Source of the DNA: Alteromonas portus
GTDB lineage: Bacteria; Pseudomonadota; Gammaproteobacteria; Enterobacterales; Alteromonadaceae
Reading direction: 5' to 3'
DNA: 64,000 nt
Assembly: GCF_005117025.1 (NCBI RefSeq)
Contig: NZ_SWCO01000001.1
Coordinates: 1-64,000 of the forward strand
Positions 8,060 through 18,995 of this stretch are shown one piece after another. The position numbers and the translations under genes are program-made. The notes beneath the pieces were generated by a model. That model saw only the letters and a program-made list of their open reading frames with translations, was not told the origin of the DNA and searched no databases. How positions within the stretch are numbered: the stretch's first letter is position 1; each line of letters starts with the position of its first letter.

Positions 8060-10123
8060 GTGTCTGGTTTTTATTTTAGTTCGTGGTTAGGCCAGCGCTC
8101 GCTGGCAAAAGATAATAAATTGTCTGACATTGTTGTGGGGGCATTTGTTTTCTCATTATCTTCACTTTTCTCTATCAGCGCTTGGGCTACACAGCCATTA
8201 ACGCTTCCCAATGATATTTTCGAAAAAGACCGGGCTCGTTACTTAGAAGTTGAAAAGAAATTATTAACGTACTCTAAGCGAAATGTAGAACGCCTTGATG
8301 ACGACATTTATGAGTTAGCGCACTACCCACTTTATCCTTATCTGCTTCGGCTTAAGCTTGAACGCACCATGTCGATAAAGACAAAGCGCGATGTTAAACA
8401 GTTTCTAGAAGACTTTAACGGTCAGCCGGTAAGCTACGGGGTGCGCTACAAGTGGCTTAACTACCTCGCTAAAAATGACTACCGCAGTACTTTTTTAGAA
8501 AACTATCGCCCCGGCATGGGCGCGCGACTAACCTGTATTGCACTTAATTACCGGTTAAAAGAGGGTGAAAGCGAGAAAGATATATTGCCAGAAGTTGATG
8601 CCCTTTGGCTTCATGGGCAGTCGCAACCCGACGAGTGCGATCCGCTTTTTGCTAAGTGGAAAAAAGCGGGCATGATGACACCAGAAATGGTGATAAAGCG
8701 TATTGAGATTGCTGCGAAAGAAGATAACCGAAGTATTATTTCTTATCTTAAGCGCCAACTACCCAGTGATAAGCAATACCTTGCGGATGCGTGGCTATCG
8801 GTAACCCGTGACACCAGCCGCGTTAACAAAACGGCGCTCTTCCCGCTAAAAAATACATCCCATGAAGCGGAGGTCATTGTATGGGCGGTAGAAAAACTTG
8901 CATGGAGAAACCCCGATTTAGCAGGCACAGTTTTTAACCGTTACAACGACAAGAACATCTTTTCACAAGCACAGCAGCACGTGATGCGAAGAGCGATAGC
9001 GCTTAGCTACACGCTAGACCGGCTTCCTCAAGCGCGTCATTGGCTAGAACTTGCTGATGTAAAGGGCGCCAGTGAAGACGTAAAGCTATGGCATGTTTCC
9101 TATTTATTGCGCATGAAAAAGTGGCAGGAAGTGATTGATGTTATTGATAACGCCCCTGTTAACCTACAACAGGAAGAGAACTATCGCTATTGGAAAGCCC
9201 GTGCTTTAGAAGCGCTTGGACAAACTATGCAGGCTACTGTGCTTTATAAAGAGCTTGCGCAAGAGCGCCATTACTATGGCTTTATGGCAAGTGCACATGT
9301 AGGCGAAATTCCATCGCTTGCGCATACGCCAGCGCCAAGAGACACGGCAGCTATAGCCAGTGTCGCAAAAACACCTGCTACCATGCGTGCCGTTGAATTT
9401 TTCAGGTTAGACAGAACCACAGAAGCGCGTAGAGAATGGTATTACTTGCTTTCCCATTTGCCCGAATCTAAAGTCACCGATGCGGGCATTTTGGCCTACG
9501 AGTGGGGCTTGTACGATCAGGCTATCACTAGTTTTGCGAGAAGCGGCTATTGGGACGATGTTGAGCGCAGATTCCCGCTGGCTTTTAACGATGTGTTTAG
9601 TGAAAAGTCACAGGCATACAGCATTTCGAAGTCGCTGGCTATGGCCATTGCACGCCGCGAAAGTTCGTTTAGAAGCGACGCTATTTCTTCTGTAGGTGCG
9701 GCAGGTCTGATGCAGCTAATGCCGGGAACAGCACGCTATGTAGCAAAAGAGAAAGTAAGTCGAAATACACTTTTTCAGGTAAATGATAACGTTGAATATG
9801 GGGTGCAGTACCTTCGCTATTTGATGGATAAACTAGACAATAACCCTGTGTTAGTTTCGGCATCTTATAACGCTGGCTGGCGCAAAGTGCTGGAATGGTT
9901 GCCTGCAAATGAAGCGCTACCCGTAGATATTTGGATTGAGAATATTCCCTATAAAGAAACCCGTGCGTATGTGAAAGCGGTGATGGCCTATCAGCATATT
10001 TACGACCAGCAGCTAGGTGGAAACGAGAATATCTTCCCTCAACTTACCCGCGATATGATCCCATCGGCTGATGCGGTAAGTACACATCCGGTAACTGGCA
10101 CATTGCAACTAGCGCCGCGATAG
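8060..10123 (+). CDS. slt: Soluble lytic murein transglycosylase
   Basis: Periplasmic enzyme that cleaves the MurNAc-GlcNAc bond of peptidoglycan, forming 1,6-anhydroMurNAc ends. The start is taken as the GTG at 8060, seven bases after TAGGAG; an ATG at 7964 in the same frame lacks a ribosome-binding sequence. A hydrophobic signal core (VVGAFVFSLSSLFSISAWA) ends near residue 43. A long superhelical alpha-helical domain follows. The C-terminal SLT domain carries the catalytic glutamate E534 (ARRESSF), with GLMQLMPGTA and SASYNAGW motifs. It diverges from fadB. A weak hairpin follows at 10136-10155. Confidence 0.9.
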   Translation: MSGFYFSSWLGQRSLAKDNKLSDIVVGAFVFSLSSLFSISAWATQPLTLPNDIFEKDRARYLEVEKKLLTYSKRNVERLDDDIYELAHYPLYPYLLRLKLERTMSIKTKRDVKQFLEDFNGQPVSYGVRYKWLNYLAKNDYRSTFLENYRPGMGARLTCIALNYRLKEGESEKDILPEVDALWLHGQSQPDECDPLFAKWKKAGMMTPEMVIKRIEIAAKEDNRSIISYLKRQLPSDKQYLADAWLSVTRDTSRVNKTALFPLKNTSHEAEVIVWAVEKLAWRNPDLAGTVFNRYNDKNIFSQAQQHVMRRAIALSYTLDRLPQARHWLELADVKGASEDVKLWHVSYLLRMKKWQEVIDVIDNAPVNLQQEENYRYWKARALEALGQTMQATVLYKELAQERHYYGFMASAHVGEIPSLAHTPAPRDTAAIASVAKTPATMRAVEFFRLDRTTEARREWYYLLSHLPESKVTDAGILAYEWGLYDQAITSFARSGYWDDVERRFPLAFNDVFSEKSQAYSISKSLAMAIARRESSFRSDAISSVGAAGLMQLMPGTARYVAKEKVSRNTLFQVNDNVEYGVQYLRYLMDKLDNNPVLVSASYNAGWRKVLEWLPANEALPVDIWIENIPYKETRAYVKAVMAYQHIYDQQLGGNENIFPQLTRDMIPSADAVSTHPVTGTLQLAPR

Positions 10124-10135
10124 TTGTCAAAGGTT

Positions 10136-10157
10136 AGGCGTATAAGGGTACGCCTTT
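10136..10157 (+). terminator. Probable terminator of slt
   Basis: Stem AGGCGTA/TACGCCT with a six-base loop followed by only two further T residues, so it is a weak intrinsic terminator. Confidence 0.45.
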
Positions 10158-10247
10158 CAATACGTTATTATTTACCAGTATGGGAAACTTAACGTAAACA
10201 ACAGTACAGCGGTCTGAGCCAGCATGCACGTTATGTTGGCCTCGTGA

Positions 10248-11621
<1,374 letters not shown>

Positions 11622-11665
11622 TCGATTATTTGTGTATCGCTAACACAACCCATTGTCATGAATGC

Positions 11666-11692
11666 AAAGAGCAGCCTTAGGCTGCTCTTTTT
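11666..11692 (+). terminator. Terminator of pepQ
   Basis: Eleven-base-pair stem AAAGAGCAGCC/GGCTGCTCTTT with a TTA loop and five consecutive T residues at the end; a strong intrinsic terminator. Confidence 0.88.
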
Positions 11693-11811
11693 CGTTACGC
11701 GTGTAGAATGCGTAGAAAAGGTACTGAAATTTACATTTATTTGTAAACCAATGGTGCTGTGTGTAGTAATCAATAGGGAGATGTACAAGCAATGGCTAGA
11801 AAGGAGTCTTT

Positions 11812-12528
11812 ATGGCACAAGGCGATATAGTAGGTTTACTGATAATGGCAACAGTAGCAGGCTTAGCGATGCCTGCTGGCGCTATTTTAGCGACTTACCA
11901 GGGTATTCAACCTAAGTGGCTGGAAAAAGAGTTACGTCACGGGATTTTGGCGTTAGGAGCAGGGGCGCTTATTTCGGCGGTGGGTCTTGTGCTTGTGCCA
12001 GAGGGTATAAAAGACGTATCGGTATTGGCGGCCATAATGTGCTTTGTTGGTGGTGCTTTAGCTTTTATGGCCCTTGACATTTATTTGGCGAAAAAGAAAA
12101 CCGCAGGCAGCCAGTTAGCCGCCATGCTCAGTGATTTTGTGCCTGAGTCTATCGCCCTTGGTACTACGGCAGCATTAGGCGGTGGCACTATGTTGTTAGG
12201 CCTATTGATTGCGGTTCAAAATCTACCTGAAGGGTTTAATGCCTACAGAGAGATGTTGCCCAAAAACAAACAACGTAGCAATAAACTCATTGTCATTTTT
12301 GTTTTGATGGCGCTACTTGGCCCCTTGTTCAGTTTGCTAGGCTTTTATTATTTAGCCCAATTCCCAGTGGTTATGAGTGGGATCATGTTGTTTGCTGCAG
12401 GTGGTATCCTTTATTCAGTGTTTCAGGATATTGCTCCGCAAATTCGCATGGAAAATCACTGGCTTCCTCCGCTTGGCGGTATTCTTGGCTTCTTAGTAGG
12501 CCTGATCGGCTTTATGCTTGAAGGGTAG
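11812..12528 (+). CDS. ZIP-family metal transporter
   Basis: Inner-membrane protein of 238 aa with about seven or eight hydrophobic segments, probably importing Zn2+ or a related divalent cation. AAGGAG lies seven bases before the ATG. The family motifs of the two metal-binding helices are recognisable but altered: the helix IV motif normally HNxPEG appears as SDFVPESIALG, and helix V has VQNLPEGFNAYRE. The histidines that usually bind zinc are therefore missing, while the glutamates and prolines remain. Cation choice is uncertain. The gene stands alone between pepQ and ispB. Confidence 0.8.
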   Translation: MAQGDIVGLLIMATVAGLAMPAGAILATYQGIQPKWLEKELRHGILALGAGALISAVGLVLVPEGIKDVSVLAAIMCFVGGALAFMALDIYLAKKKTAGSQLAAMLSDFVPESIALGTTAALGGGTMLLGLLIAVQNLPEGFNAYREMLPKNKQRSNKLIVIFVLMALLGPLFSLLGFYYLAQFPVVMSGIMLFAAGGILYSVFQDIAPQIRMENHWLPPLGGILGFLVGLIGFMLEG

Positions 12529-12686
12529 CTTATAAAAAATGCGCTTAGCCTAAACGTTTGTTTTCATGATGAATCAGCGCAGAGAAAGTGCTTTATTGAA
12601 TTGGCTTGTCAGAGCTTCGAAAACATTTTGTGTATCGACAAGTTTGAAGCCTACGTTTTAAGTGCTATCCAGGTTTTACCCACAAA

Positions 12687-12716
12687 AAAAGGCGTATTGG
12701 TTACAACACGCCTTTT
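12687..12716. terminator. Bidirectional terminator between the ZIP gene and ispB
   Basis: Stem AAAAGGCGT/ACGCCTTTT around a 12-base loop; A- and T-tracts serve ispB on the minus strand and the ZIP gene on the plus strand. Confidence 0.75.
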
Positions 12717-12734
12717 CATACCATTTAAGGGTAA

Positions 12735-13715
12735 TTAGCTCGTACGCTCAATTGAAATATGTGCCAGCGCAATAAGCGCTTCTTTATATTCAGAGTCTTC
12801 TATAGCGTTAAGGCTATCAATGGCCATTTGCACTTCTTTTTGTGCACATTCACGTGTGTAGCCCAAAGCGCCGGTTTCTTCCATAATACCTTGAATACGC
12901 GTGAGGTGTGGTAGGCCATTACTTTGTTCAATGGCTTCTTGAATAAGCGCTTTGTCGTCGTCATTTTTTGCATGCCACATAGCGTACAACAATGGCAGCG
13001 TAGGCTTACCTTCAGCTAAGTCGTCGCCAGCATTCTTGCCCATTTCTTCACTGTCAGCCATGTAGTCCAGAATATCGTCAGCTAGCTGAAAGGCAGTACC
13101 CAGGTGCTTGCCGTATTCTTGCATGGCGTGTTCAATGTGCTCATTTTGGTCGGTCAGCACAGCCGCTAACTGTGTAGCAGCTTCAAACAAACGCGCTGTT
13201 TTGCCGTAGATAACGTCAAAGTAGCGGGCTTCTGTAGTGCTGGCATCGTTACAATTCATCAACTGCAACACTTCGCCTTCTGCAATTTGGTTTGTGGCTT
13301 CCGACAGTATTTCCATAACGCGCATGCGTTTTAGGCTTACCATCATTTGGAAAGAGCGAGTATAAAGAAAGTCGCCTACCAATACCGATGCCTGATTACC
13401 AAAGATAGCATTTGCAGTCTCGCGCCCTCTGCGCATGGTCGACTCGTCAACCACATCGTCGTGTAACAGGGTAGCGGTATGAATAAACTCTACAATTGCT
13501 GCAAGCGTGTGGTGATCATTATTATTAATACCCATTGCCCGCGCACTTAACACGGTAAGAAGTGGGCGTAAGCGTTTGCCGCCACTGTTTACTATGTAAA
13601 AACCAAGCTGATTAATAAGGGCAACATCAGAGTCGACTTGTTGTTGAATCAGCTGGTTTACCGCCTGCATATCATCATTAGACAGGGCGCGGATTGAATC
13701 TATATCCATAGGCAT
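12735..13715 (-). CDS. ispB: Octaprenyl diphosphate synthase IspB
   Basis: Trans-prenyltransferase that extends farnesyl diphosphate with isopentenyl diphosphate to make the ubiquinone/menaquinone side chain. Both aspartate-rich Mg2+ motifs are present: LLHDDVVDES and QLADDILDYM. The conserved GGKRLRP lies near residue 47. The length of 326 aa is close to E. coli (323). The start may be the ATG at 13715 or the ATG two codons later. It diverges from rplU as in E. coli, but across an unusually long gap. Confidence 0.95.
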   Translation of the reverse strand: MPMDIDSIRALSNDDMQAVNQLIQQQVDSDVALINQLGFYIVNSGGKRLRPLLTVLSARAMGINNNDHHTLAAIVEFIHTATLLHDDVVDESTMRRGRETANAIFGNQASVLVGDFLYTRSFQMMVSLKRMRVMEILSEATNQIAEGEVLQLMNCNDASTTEARYFDVIYGKTARLFEAATQLAAVLTDQNEHIEHAMQEYGKHLGTAFQLADDILDYMADSEEMGKNAGDDLAEGKPTLPLLYAMWHAKNDDDKALIQEAIEQSNGLPHLTRIQGIMEETGALGYTRECAQKEVQMAIDSLNAIEDSEYKEALIALAHISIERTS

Positions 13716-14087
13716 GGCAATAAATACTTACTCTTATCGTCTTGGGCAATTATTGGTGGCGATTGTACCTTAATCATCAGTACTATCCACCAAATTGTCT
13801 TAAAAAATGACAGCTTAACGTATTTACGCGTAATTCCTTAAATACGGTTAAACCGAAAGTGAAATTAGTCGAAATGTAATCCACCATCGAAATTCCGTTC
13901 TTTGCAGTGTATTTGTTCAAGCGTTTTGGTTCCAAATCGGGCGAATCCATTCAATTACCTCTGATTATAGGTGCTCTTGTCAATTTTTCATGTCAAAGCG
14001 CTATTTTTTGATGTTTAAGCAAGAAAGTTGAGCGGTACTGCTAGGTTGATTTTGTTGCACAAGAAAAAAATGAAAATGGGCGACGGA

Positions 14088-14275
14088 GATCGAAATTTCA
14101 CATCAACAATAAAACGCCCAAATGTTGAAGCGATCCATACTTGAGATCTGATCATCGCTTATACGAACAACCCCAGCACTATACTCAAAGCGAATGTAGT
14201 GACAATTAAGTCGGAATCTGAACGTTTGATCGTAGTAGTATGTTGTCGATCCGTTAGCGATCTGGCTAACGGATC
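14088..14275. other. GATC-rich element with inverted repeats in the ispB-rplU gap
   Basis: The 847-bp gap 13716-14562 holds no credible gene. Within 188 bp there are eight GATC sites (starting at 14088, 14132, 14145, 14150, 14228, 14248, 14259 and 14272), against fewer than one expected. The last three are set symmetrically: GATCCGTTAGC (14248-14258) and GCTAACGGATC (14265-14275) form an 11-bp perfect inverted repeat with a third GATC at the start of the loop. A second inverted repeat pairs AAGCGAT (14128-14134) with ATCGCTT (14154-14160) around two further GATCs. Such clustering suggests Dam methylation and SeqA-type binding, or a structured RNA; function is unknown. I saw no exact DnaA box. 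Confidence 0.55.
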
Positions 14276-14480
14276 TCATACAATTGAGATGCCGTTTTCC
14301 ATCAAACTTAACCTGTATTACGGCTACTTTTCTCTTCCCACACTGATAGTTTTTTGCTGATTTAACGAAAAAATTGTGATTTTTTAACGGTTTTTTGGCA
14401 TTTGAAGCTGCATCAAATAAGCAATTGGGGCATAATTCGCCCCATGTTGGAAAAATAATCTATTTTTCTGCGAATCGGGG

Positions 14481-14509
14481 TTGTGATTTACGGATGTTTC
14501 ACGTACAAT
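14481..14509 (+). promoter_or_regulatory. rplU promoter
   Basis: TTGTGA (14481-14486) and TACAAT (14504-14509) are 17 bp apart and lead into rplU. The bases after the -10 (TCGCGCCC) form a GC-rich discriminator, typical of ribosomal promoters under ppGpp/DksA control. A second possible -10, CATAAT at 14431-14436, lies within a GGGGC/GCCCC inverted repeat upstream. In the leader a small hairpin, GCGTC-AGTG-GACGC, sits just before the rplU ribosome-binding sequence. Confidence 0.65.
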
Positions 14510-14562
14510 TCGCGCCCTGTTTTTTGAATTGAAGCGTCAGTGGACGCAGAGCGGAGTTAACT

Positions 14563-14874
14563 ATGTACGCGGTTTTCCAAAGTGGCGGTAAACAACACCG
14601 TGTGGCCGAAGGCCAAACCGTTCGTCTTGAAAAAATCGAAGTAGCCCCAGGCGAAACGGTTGAATTTGACAAAGTTTTAATGGTAAGCAACGGTGACGAC
14701 GTAAAAATCGGCACACCAATCGTTGCTGGTGGTAAGGTGACTGCTGAGGTTGTTACACACGGTCGTGGCGATAAAGTAAAAATCGTTAAGTTCCGTCGTC
14801 GTAAGCACTCTCGTAAGCAAGCGGGTCACCGTCAGTGGTTCACAGAAGTGAAAATCACTGGTATCAACGCATAA
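14563..14874 (+). CDS. rplU: 50S ribosomal protein L21
   Basis: L21 binds 23S rRNA in the large ribosomal subunit. The 103-residue product starts [14 protein letters not shown], the family signature, and has the basic rRNA-binding stretch [16 protein letters not shown] near the C terminus. GGAG precedes the ATG. It is the first gene of the rplU-rpmA pair, separated from rpmA by 15 bases. Confidence 0.98.
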   Translation: MYAVFQSGGKQHRVAEGQTVRLEKIEVAPGETVEFDKVLMVSNGDDVKIGTPIVAGGKVTAEVVTHGRGDKVKIVKFRRRKHSRKQAGHRQWFTEVKITGINA

Positions 14875-14889
14875 TAGGAGCACGAACAC

Positions 14890-15147
14890 ATGGCACACAA
14901 AAAAGCTGGTGGTAGTACCAAAAACGGTCGTGATTCAGAAAGTAAACGCCTAGGTGTTAAGCGCTTTGGTGGTGAATCTGTTCTTGCTGGTAACATCATT
15001 GTTCGTCAACGTGGTACTCGTTTCCACGCTGGTGACAACATGGGTATCGGTAAAGACCACACGTTGTTTGCACTAAAAGACGGTAAAGTTCAGTTCGACG
15101 TTAAAGGACCGAAGAACCGTAAATTTGTAAGCATCGTAGCTGAGTAA
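14890..15147 (+). CDS. rpmA: 50S ribosomal protein L27
   Basis: L27 sits at the peptidyl transferase centre, where its N-terminal tail contacts tRNA. The 85 residues begin [16 protein letters not shown], with the conserved [13 protein letters not shown] motif in the middle. It is preceded by AGGAGC and followed by a strong terminator, so rplU-rpmA can form a separate transcript from obg. Confidence 0.98.
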   Translation: MAHKKAGGSTKNGRDSESKRLGVKRFGGESVLAGNIIVRQRGTRFHAGDNMGIGKDHTLFALKDGKVQFDVKGPKNRKFVSIVAE

Positions 15148-15180
15148 GCGCGAAAGCTTCTCGCCGAACAGGCTTAGAAA

Positions 15181-15204
15181 AACCCCGCGCTTGCGGGGTT
15201 TTTT
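15181..15204 (+). terminator. Terminator of rplU-rpmA
   Basis: GC-rich stem CCCCGC/GCGGGG with a GCTT loop (15183-15198) followed by six T residues; a strong intrinsic terminator. Confidence 0.92.
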
Positions 15205-15406
15205 GTTTTGTGAAACCTTTCTTTCTTTTTCTGTTCTCAATTAATAGCGTTTACATTTTGAAAATGAATTAGCGCTGAGCAAGGTTTTACTTCTCAATTA
15301 TTTAGAATGCTGAGCAGACTCAAAAGCGCTGATGCGCAATTTGGTGTAAACTTAGTATTCGCATTAATAAGTTAATAACCCACGGCATTACAGCCCGGAG
15401 TGATAA

Positions 15407-16573
<1,167 letters not shown>

Positions 16574-16717
16574 GAAACAGTCGTTGAGAAACAATCTCTG
16601 AGAGTCAGCGGTTGAAAAACAGACTTAAGCAACAACCGATAAGAAAAGACCGAAGGCAATTAGCATCGTGTTTGTATCGGTAATAGTTTGACGTAAATAA
16701 ACCGTTGTAAAAAATAG

Positions 16718-16757
16718 AAAGCTCGCATATTTGTTAAAGCAAAGTGCGAGCTTTTTT
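16718..16757. terminator. Terminator downstream of obgE, facing 16777-17142
   Basis: Stem AAAGCTCGCA/TGCGAGCTTT around a 17-base loop, with six T residues on the plus side and an A-rich run on the other. It serves two convergent genes. Confidence 0.75.
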
Positions 16758-16776
16758 CATGCAGCGCAAACCATTT

Positions 16777-17142
16777 TTATACGGTAAAGCGCATTGGTAT
16801 GGTGTTGTTTGCAACACTATTAGACGCTCTTATTACCGCATGAGCCCTGTCTACTATGGCGTTTCTATGATGAGGAAGTGTTAAGTGGAAATAAATCTCT
16901 TCAAGTAAGCTGGTTAAATTCATAATTTTGGCCGTCATCGCGCTATTTTCGCCGCCGTCAACTTCAAGCAAAATAACAGCGATATCAAATGCGCATCCAA
17001 GATAAGGGATTGCTTCACTTAACTGACCACTCTGCATCAGCATGGTGCCTTGCATTTCATCCCGTGCCATTACGTGAAGCGCTTGCTCTGGATTGCTATA
17101 GACCCAGTCAGCATGTTTAGGGCATAAGTAATTTATTAGCAT
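16777..17142 (-). CDS. Hypothetical protein, 121 aa, helical, behind a Fur-like box
   Basis: An unrecognised soluble protein, mostly alpha-helical, with alternating short helices (EQALHVMARDEMQGTMLMQSG, QLSEAIPYLGCAFDIAVILL) that look like a TPR-type helix repeat. The start is the ATG at 17142, which follows GGAGGT by seven bases; a GTG three codons upstream overlaps that sequence. There is no signal peptide. The promoter region contains a near-consensus Fur box, so expression is probably iron-repressed. It diverges from folA, which is unlikely to be functionally related. Two histidines in the HLTLPHHRN segment and a CPKH motif near the N terminus could bind metal, but this is speculation. 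Confidence 0.72.
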   Translation of the reverse strand: MLINYLCPKHADWVYSNPEQALHVMARDEMQGTMLMQSGQLSEAIPYLGCAFDIAVILLEVDGGENSAMTAKIMNLTSLLEEIYFHLTLPHHRNAIVDRAHAVIRASNSVANNTIPMRFTV

Positions 17143-17190
17143 TGTAGCCACCTCCTGACTCTACACTAGAGTATCTTTTTAATTATTGCA

Positions 17191-17209
17191 AATGATAATG
17201 GTTTTTATT
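17191..17209. promoter_or_regulatory. Fur box candidate
   Basis: AATGATAATGGTTTTTATT matches the 9-1-9 palindrome AATGANAATNATTNTCATT with two mismatches. It lies within a longer inverted repeat, TGCAAAT (17187-17193) and ATTTGCA (17207-17213). It lies 49 bases before the start of the small gene on the minus strand and 86 bases before folA on the plus strand. Confidence 0.6.
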
Positions 17210-17294
17210 TGCATGATTGTGGAGCGGACGCTTTTTTCTTTCGAAGTTGATATACTTCATTGCATAAAAAAGAACTCAGCGTGAAGGTTAAAAA

Positions 17295-17813
17295 ATGAAG
17301 ATAGCGATGATTGCAGCTATGGCAAAAAACAGAATTATTGGTGCAGACAATGATATGCCGTGGCATTTACCCGCTGACTTGAAGCATTTTAAAGCTATCA
17401 CCTTGGGCAAGGCTGTCATAATGGGTCGCAAAACCTATGAATCAATCGGTAGGGCGCTTCCGGGTAGGCCGAATATTGTGATCACGAGTAATGAAGATTA
17501 CAGCTTATCTGACGCTACTGTGGTCGACTCGCCAGAATCGGCATTTGAGGTCGCAAAAGTATTAAGTAATAAAAGTGGCGAGAATGACGAAGTAATGATC
17601 ATTGGTGGCGGCACTATCTATCAGTCATTTTTAGATAAAGCGGATACTTTGTATCTTACTCATATCGATCTGACCGTTGATGGAGATACCAAATTTCCAG
17701 ACTATGAATTAAATGCAAGTTGGACGGAAATATCCCGTGAAGAGCATGATACTGATGAAAAAAACGCGCATCCTTATACCTTTGTCACGCTTGTAAGAAA
17801 CCAACAAGACTAG
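17295..17813 (+). CDS. folA: Dihydrofolate reductase
   Basis: NADPH-dependent reduction of dihydrofolate to tetrahydrofolate, the target of trimethoprim. At 172 aa it is slightly longer than the E. coli enzyme (159). The conserved MPWHLPADLKHF motif contains the catalytic acidic residue (aspartate). The cofactor-binding MGRKTYESIGRALPGR and the MIIGGGTIYQSFL motif are intact. It works with ThyA (49327-50160), which produces its substrate, although the two genes are far apart. Confidence 0.96.
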   Translation: MKIAMIAAMAKNRIIGADNDMPWHLPADLKHFKAITLGKAVIMGRKTYESIGRALPGRPNIVITSNEDYSLSDATVVDSPESAFEVAKVLSNKSGENDEVMIIGGGTIYQSFLDKADTLYLTHIDLTVDGDTKFPDYELNASWTEISREEHDTDEKNAHPYTFVTLVRNQQD

Positions 17814-17853
17814 GGGCTGGAGTCCGCTAAACTTTTTCAACGTTAGAATAAAA

Positions 17854-17901
17854 AATGCCAGTGTTGAAACGCTTTTTTAAAAGCGGCACAACACTGGCAT
17901 T
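17854..17901. terminator. Terminator between folA and rpoS
   Basis: Thirteen-base-pair perfect stem AATGCCAGTGTTG/CAACACTGGCATT enclosing a second small stem GCTTTT/AAAAGC. A-rich and T-rich flanks suit both convergent genes. Confidence 0.8.
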
Positions 17902-17930
17902 TACGTTTTACTCTACAATGTGAGCAGAAG

Positions 17931-18926
17931 CTACTTCATTTGGTCGAACAAGTTCTCTAGTGAAAGACCTTGATGACCCAGCATATCGCGAAGACGGCGA
18001 AGTGCTTCCACTTGAATTTGACGCACACGCTCACGTGTTAAGCCAATTTCTGCACCCACATCCTCAAGAGTTGAAGGTTCATATCCCATAAGGCCAAATC
18101 GGCGAGCAAGTACTTCGCGCTGCTTAGGGTTTAGTTCTTCAAGCCAAGTAACAATATTACTTTTGATATCTGAGTCTTGTAAGCTCTCTTCAGGGCTAAA
18201 CTCTTTCTCATCAGCAATAATGTCGAGGAGTGCTTTATCATTCTCTCCACCGATAGGTGTATCAACAGAGGTAATGCGTTCGTTTAGGCGTAGCATCTTA
18301 GTGACGTCTTCAACAGGCTTATCAAGGGCTGCTGCAATTTCTTCAGCAGTTGGCTCATGATCAAGCTTTTGTGAAAGTTCACGAGAAGCACGCAAATAAA
18401 CGTTTAGTTCTTTCACTACATGAATGGGCAAACGAATGGTACGCGTTTGGTTCATAATAGCGCGTTCAATGGTTTGTCGAATCCACCATGTGGCGTACGT
18501 TGAGAAGCGGAACCCACGTTCAGGATCAAACTTTTCAACAGCTCGAATTAACCCTAAATTACCTTCTTCAATTAAATCTAGAAGTGCTAATCCACGGTTG
18601 TTATAACGGCGAGCAATCTTAACAACAAGGCGAAGGTTGCTTACGATCATACGTTTGCGAGAGGCTTCGCAGCCTTTCAGTGAGCGACGCGCAAAATAAA
18701 CTTCTTCTTCTGCGGTCAGCAGTGGTGAAAAACCAATCTCGCCTAGATAAAGCTGTGTGGCATCTAGGTTTTTAGGTTGGTCATCCTGACTGAAAATGGC
18801 ATCATCATTTTCTAAGTCAGCGTCGTTGGTTAAGGTTTCGTCAGCTTTCATATCAGCTGGCATATCGATGACATCTAAGTCATCTTGCGGTTTTGATTCC
18901 AAGGCTTTATTTGACTTACCCATCAT
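17931..18926 (-). CDS. rpoS: RNA polymerase sigma factor RpoS
   Basis: Stationary-phase/general-stress sigma factor of the sigma70 family, 331 aa. Region 1.2 ([15 protein letters not shown]), region 2 ([31 protein letters not shown] for -10 recognition), region 3 and the region 4 helix-turn-helix ([19 protein letters not shown]) are all present. Two consecutive ATGs start the gene; the second is seven bases from AGGAG. It lies directly after nlpD, the arrangement in which the main rpoS promoter sits inside nlpD. Confidence 0.97.
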   Translation of the reverse strand: MMGKSNKALESKPQDDLDVIDMPADMKADETLTNDADLENDDAIFSQDDQPKNLDATQLYLGEIGFSPLLTAEEEVYFARRSLKGCEASRKRMIVSNLRLVVKIARRYNNRGLALLDLIEEGNLGLIRAVEKFDPERGFRFSTYATWWIRQTIERAIMNQTRTIRLPIHVVKELNVYLRASRELSQKLDHEPTAEEIAAALDKPVEDVTKMLRLNERITSVDTPIGGENDKALLDIIADEKEFSPEESLQDSDIKSNIVTWLEELNPKQREVLARRFGLMGYEPSTLEDVGAEIGLTRERVRQIQVEALRRLRDMLGHQGLSLENLFDQMK

Positions 18927-18995
18927 GAATCTCCTGCTACAAGGTTTACCTTATGACGTTTCTCCTTTGTCTTTTTTTATTATTATTTATTTTTA

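Noticed and set aside
7964..8060. Longer slt start at the ATG at 7964
   Set aside because: No ribosome-binding sequence, and it would place an extra 32 residues before the signal peptide; kept as an alternative only.
11658..11915. 85-codon frame between pepQ and the ZIP gene
   Set aside because: It runs through the pepQ terminator hairpin and overlaps the start of the ZIP gene in another frame.
14088..14275. The GATC cluster as a replication origin
   Set aside because: No exact DnaA box was seen, no dnaA/mnmG-type neighbours are present, and the flanking genes are ispB and rplU.
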